Assembly: GCA_001593855.1 (NCBI GenBank)
Contig: LUCC01000057.1
Span: forward strand, 1-5,664
Length of the DNA: 5,664 nucleotides
Reading direction: 5' to 3'
Origin: Candidatus Hecatellales archaeon B24
Lineage (GTDB): Archaea > Thermoproteota > Bathyarchaeia > Hecatellales > Hecatellaceae
A program made the translations under genes and the position numbers. The number at the start of each line of letters is the position of its first letter. The first letter of the stretch is position 1. Positions 4,871 through 5,664 of this stretch are shown one piece after another. The notes beneath the pieces were generated by a model. The model ran no database searches, was not told the DNA's origin, and was given only the letters and a program-made list of their open reading frames with translations.

Positions 4871-5609
4871 CTTTACCCGCCTCCAGCATGTTCACAGCCT
4901 CCACCACGCCCTCTACGAGAGCTTTAAGGATGGCTTCACCCTTCGCCTTTGAAGCCCTAGAAGCGTCTCCCATAACCCCTGTTTCCATGTATTTCCGGGG
5001 GTTGGACGCCACCACATGCTTTGGGAACTTCGGATGTTCAGCCTTAACCCTTTCAGCCTTAACAAGGTCAGGCCTTAAAAACATCATAAGCGAGGTTTCA
5101 ACTTCTCCAGCATGAAGGTCTAAGGGGTCCTCCAGCATCCCTTCAGCCAGCTTATCCTTCAAAACCTCGGGAAACCTTACTAAGGCTATTCCAAGGTCTG
5201 GATGCTGGCGGATGAGCTTTTGGGCTGCAAGCTCTAGGCCTACAATCTGGGCTGCGCCCAGGTGGCCTGGAACTAGGACTAGGTTTCGAAAGCCATGCCT
5301 GCGAAGGCTTAGACACAGCTCTTCAACCAAGCTTTGAAGGGTTTCAAGGCTTATGGTTAGGGTTCCAGGGAAGACGGCTGTTGTCCGGCATACCCCGAAG
5401 GGTACGGGTGGGCATACGAAGGCTTTAACCTTGGAGGCAGCCCTAACAGCCACTTCGTAAGCAATGATGGTGTCGGTTAGGAGGGGTAGGTGCAGGCCAT
5501 GCTCCTCTGTCGAGCCTAGAGGAATGATGACTGTTCTAACTCCGGCCTTAGCAGCGTCCTCAACTTCAGGCCAGGTTAAATCTCCTAGCAGAAGAACCTC
5601 ATCCTTCAA
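4866..5609 (-). CDS. Creatininase-family metal-dependent amidohydrolase
   Basis: This is a 247-residue protein of usual family length. The family includes creatininase, the archaeal formylaminopyrimidine deformylase ArfB and the mycofactocin peptidase MftE. The metal-site motif IPLGSTEEHGLHLPLLTDT (29-47) supplies E35, H37 and D46, aligned with creatininase E34, H36 and D45. FPGTLTIS (80-87) and LHAGEVETS (165-173) are also family motifs. The central loop reads VPGHLGAAQ (113-121) instead of the common NGHGGN, keeping the ligand His116 but replacing the conserved Asn. The preceding PFGVCRTTAVFPG also lacks the His often seen there. Substrate is therefore uncertain; ArfB (flavin/F420 biosynthesis) is possible but not supported over other amidohydrolases. 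The start is TTG 5609: a stop codon lies directly upstream (5612-5610). I see no strong ribosome-binding site. It is the first gene of the run with hsp20 and the CxxCxxCC protein. Confidence 0.85.
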   Translation of the reverse strand: MKDEVLLLGDLTWPEVEDAAKAGVRTVIIPLGSTEEHGLHLPLLTDTIIAYEVAVRAASKVKAFVCPPVPFGVCRTTAVFPGTLTISLETLQSLVEELCLSLRRHGFRNLVLVPGHLGAAQIVGLELAAQKLIRQHPDLGIALVRFPEVLKDKLAEGMLEDPLDLHAGEVETSLMMFLRPDLVKAERVKAEHPKFPKHVVASNPRKYMETGVMGDASRASKAKGEAILKALVEGVVEAVNMLEAGKA

Positions 5610-5643
5610 CTATCCTACCATCCCTTTCAGGAAGCTGAACACC

Positions 5644-5650
5644 CATAAAC
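5644..5650 (-). promoter_or_regulatory. Possible TATA-like box for the creatininase-family operon
   Basis: The minus strand reads GTTTATG. A start site about 26 bases downstream, near 5622, would leave a short leader of about 12 bases before TTG 5609. The box lies close to the window edge and the match is modest. Confidence 0.3.
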
Positions 5651-5664
5651 ATACACTTATTACT

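Noticed and set aside
4392..4952. Long plus-strand open frame antisense to hsp20 and the end of the creatininase-family gene
   Set aside because: The minus-strand frames have full family motifs (alpha-crystallin domain, I-x-I). The plus-strand translation is Ser/Lys-rich and low in structure, as expected for an antisense shadow.
5610..5621. Mini open frame ATG-GTA-GGA-TAG ending directly before the TTG start of the creatininase-family gene
   Set aside because: It has only three sense codons and may be chance. A coupling role cannot be supported from sequence alone.
1..5664. Frequent occurrence of AAGGCTT/AAGCCTT words on both strands
   Set aside because: They fall in varied frames within coding regions as Lys/Glu-Ala and Ala-Phe/Leu codons, with no regular spacing or extended flanks. 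This looks like composition bias rather than a repeat element.
1..5664. CRISPR arrays, tRNA or rRNA genes, insertion sequences, attachment sites
   Set aside because: No regularly spaced repeats, cloverleaf-like segments, transposase motifs or terminal inverted repeats were seen. The window is almost fully coding, and the longest gene-free stretch is the 140 bases at 3045-3184.

Overview
The window looks archaeal. It encodes an archease, a PDCD5/TFAR19-type DNA-binding protein, a macro-domain protein of the Af1521 kind, an Hsp20 with the archaeal GPxVxG...GKPV..FGN N-terminal block, and a membrane-anchored CARDB/COG1361-type surface protein beside a MacB/FtsX permease. Start codons are largely non-ATG, short AT-rich TATA-like boxes precede several genes, and Shine-Dalgarno-like purine runs precede only some. 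A TACK-type lineage such as Thermoproteota or Bathyarchaeia would fit, but I cannot assign one from this sequence alone.

Layout. Positions 1-2049 (+) hold the 3' end of a surface protein with Ig-like repeats and one C-terminal membrane anchor, then a complete MacB/FtsX-type ABC permease. Together they look like the tail of an export or envelope operon whose ATPase is not in the window. Positions 2056-3044 (-) hold the macro-domain gene followed by the PDCD5-like gene. The latter meets the permease tail-to-tail across a small hairpin that contains both stop codons. Positions 3045-3184 are a divergent promoter region with a near-perfect AT-rich palindrome, from which the macro gene (-) and the archease gene (+) diverge. 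Archease then converges on a CxxCxxCC (YkgJ/UPF0153-like) protein, and the two stop codons overlap in one TTAA. Positions 3613-5609 (-) form a tight three-gene run in the order creatininase-family amidohydrolase, Hsp20, CxxCxxCC protein.

How the genes may work together. Archease is known to activate the RNA ligase RtcB in tRNA splicing and RNA repair, and macro domains bind or hydrolyse ADP-ribose derivatives. Their shared divergent promoter suggests, by inference only, linked RNA-end and ADP-ribose metabolism. The Hsp20 and PDCD5-like genes suggest stress and nucleic-acid housekeeping. No mobile element, CRISPR array, rRNA or tRNA is evident. I see no clearly new multi-gene system. The most unusual points are the divergent macro/archease pair, a variant metal-binding loop in the creatininase-family protein, and the unusual C-terminal part of the PDCD5-like protein.
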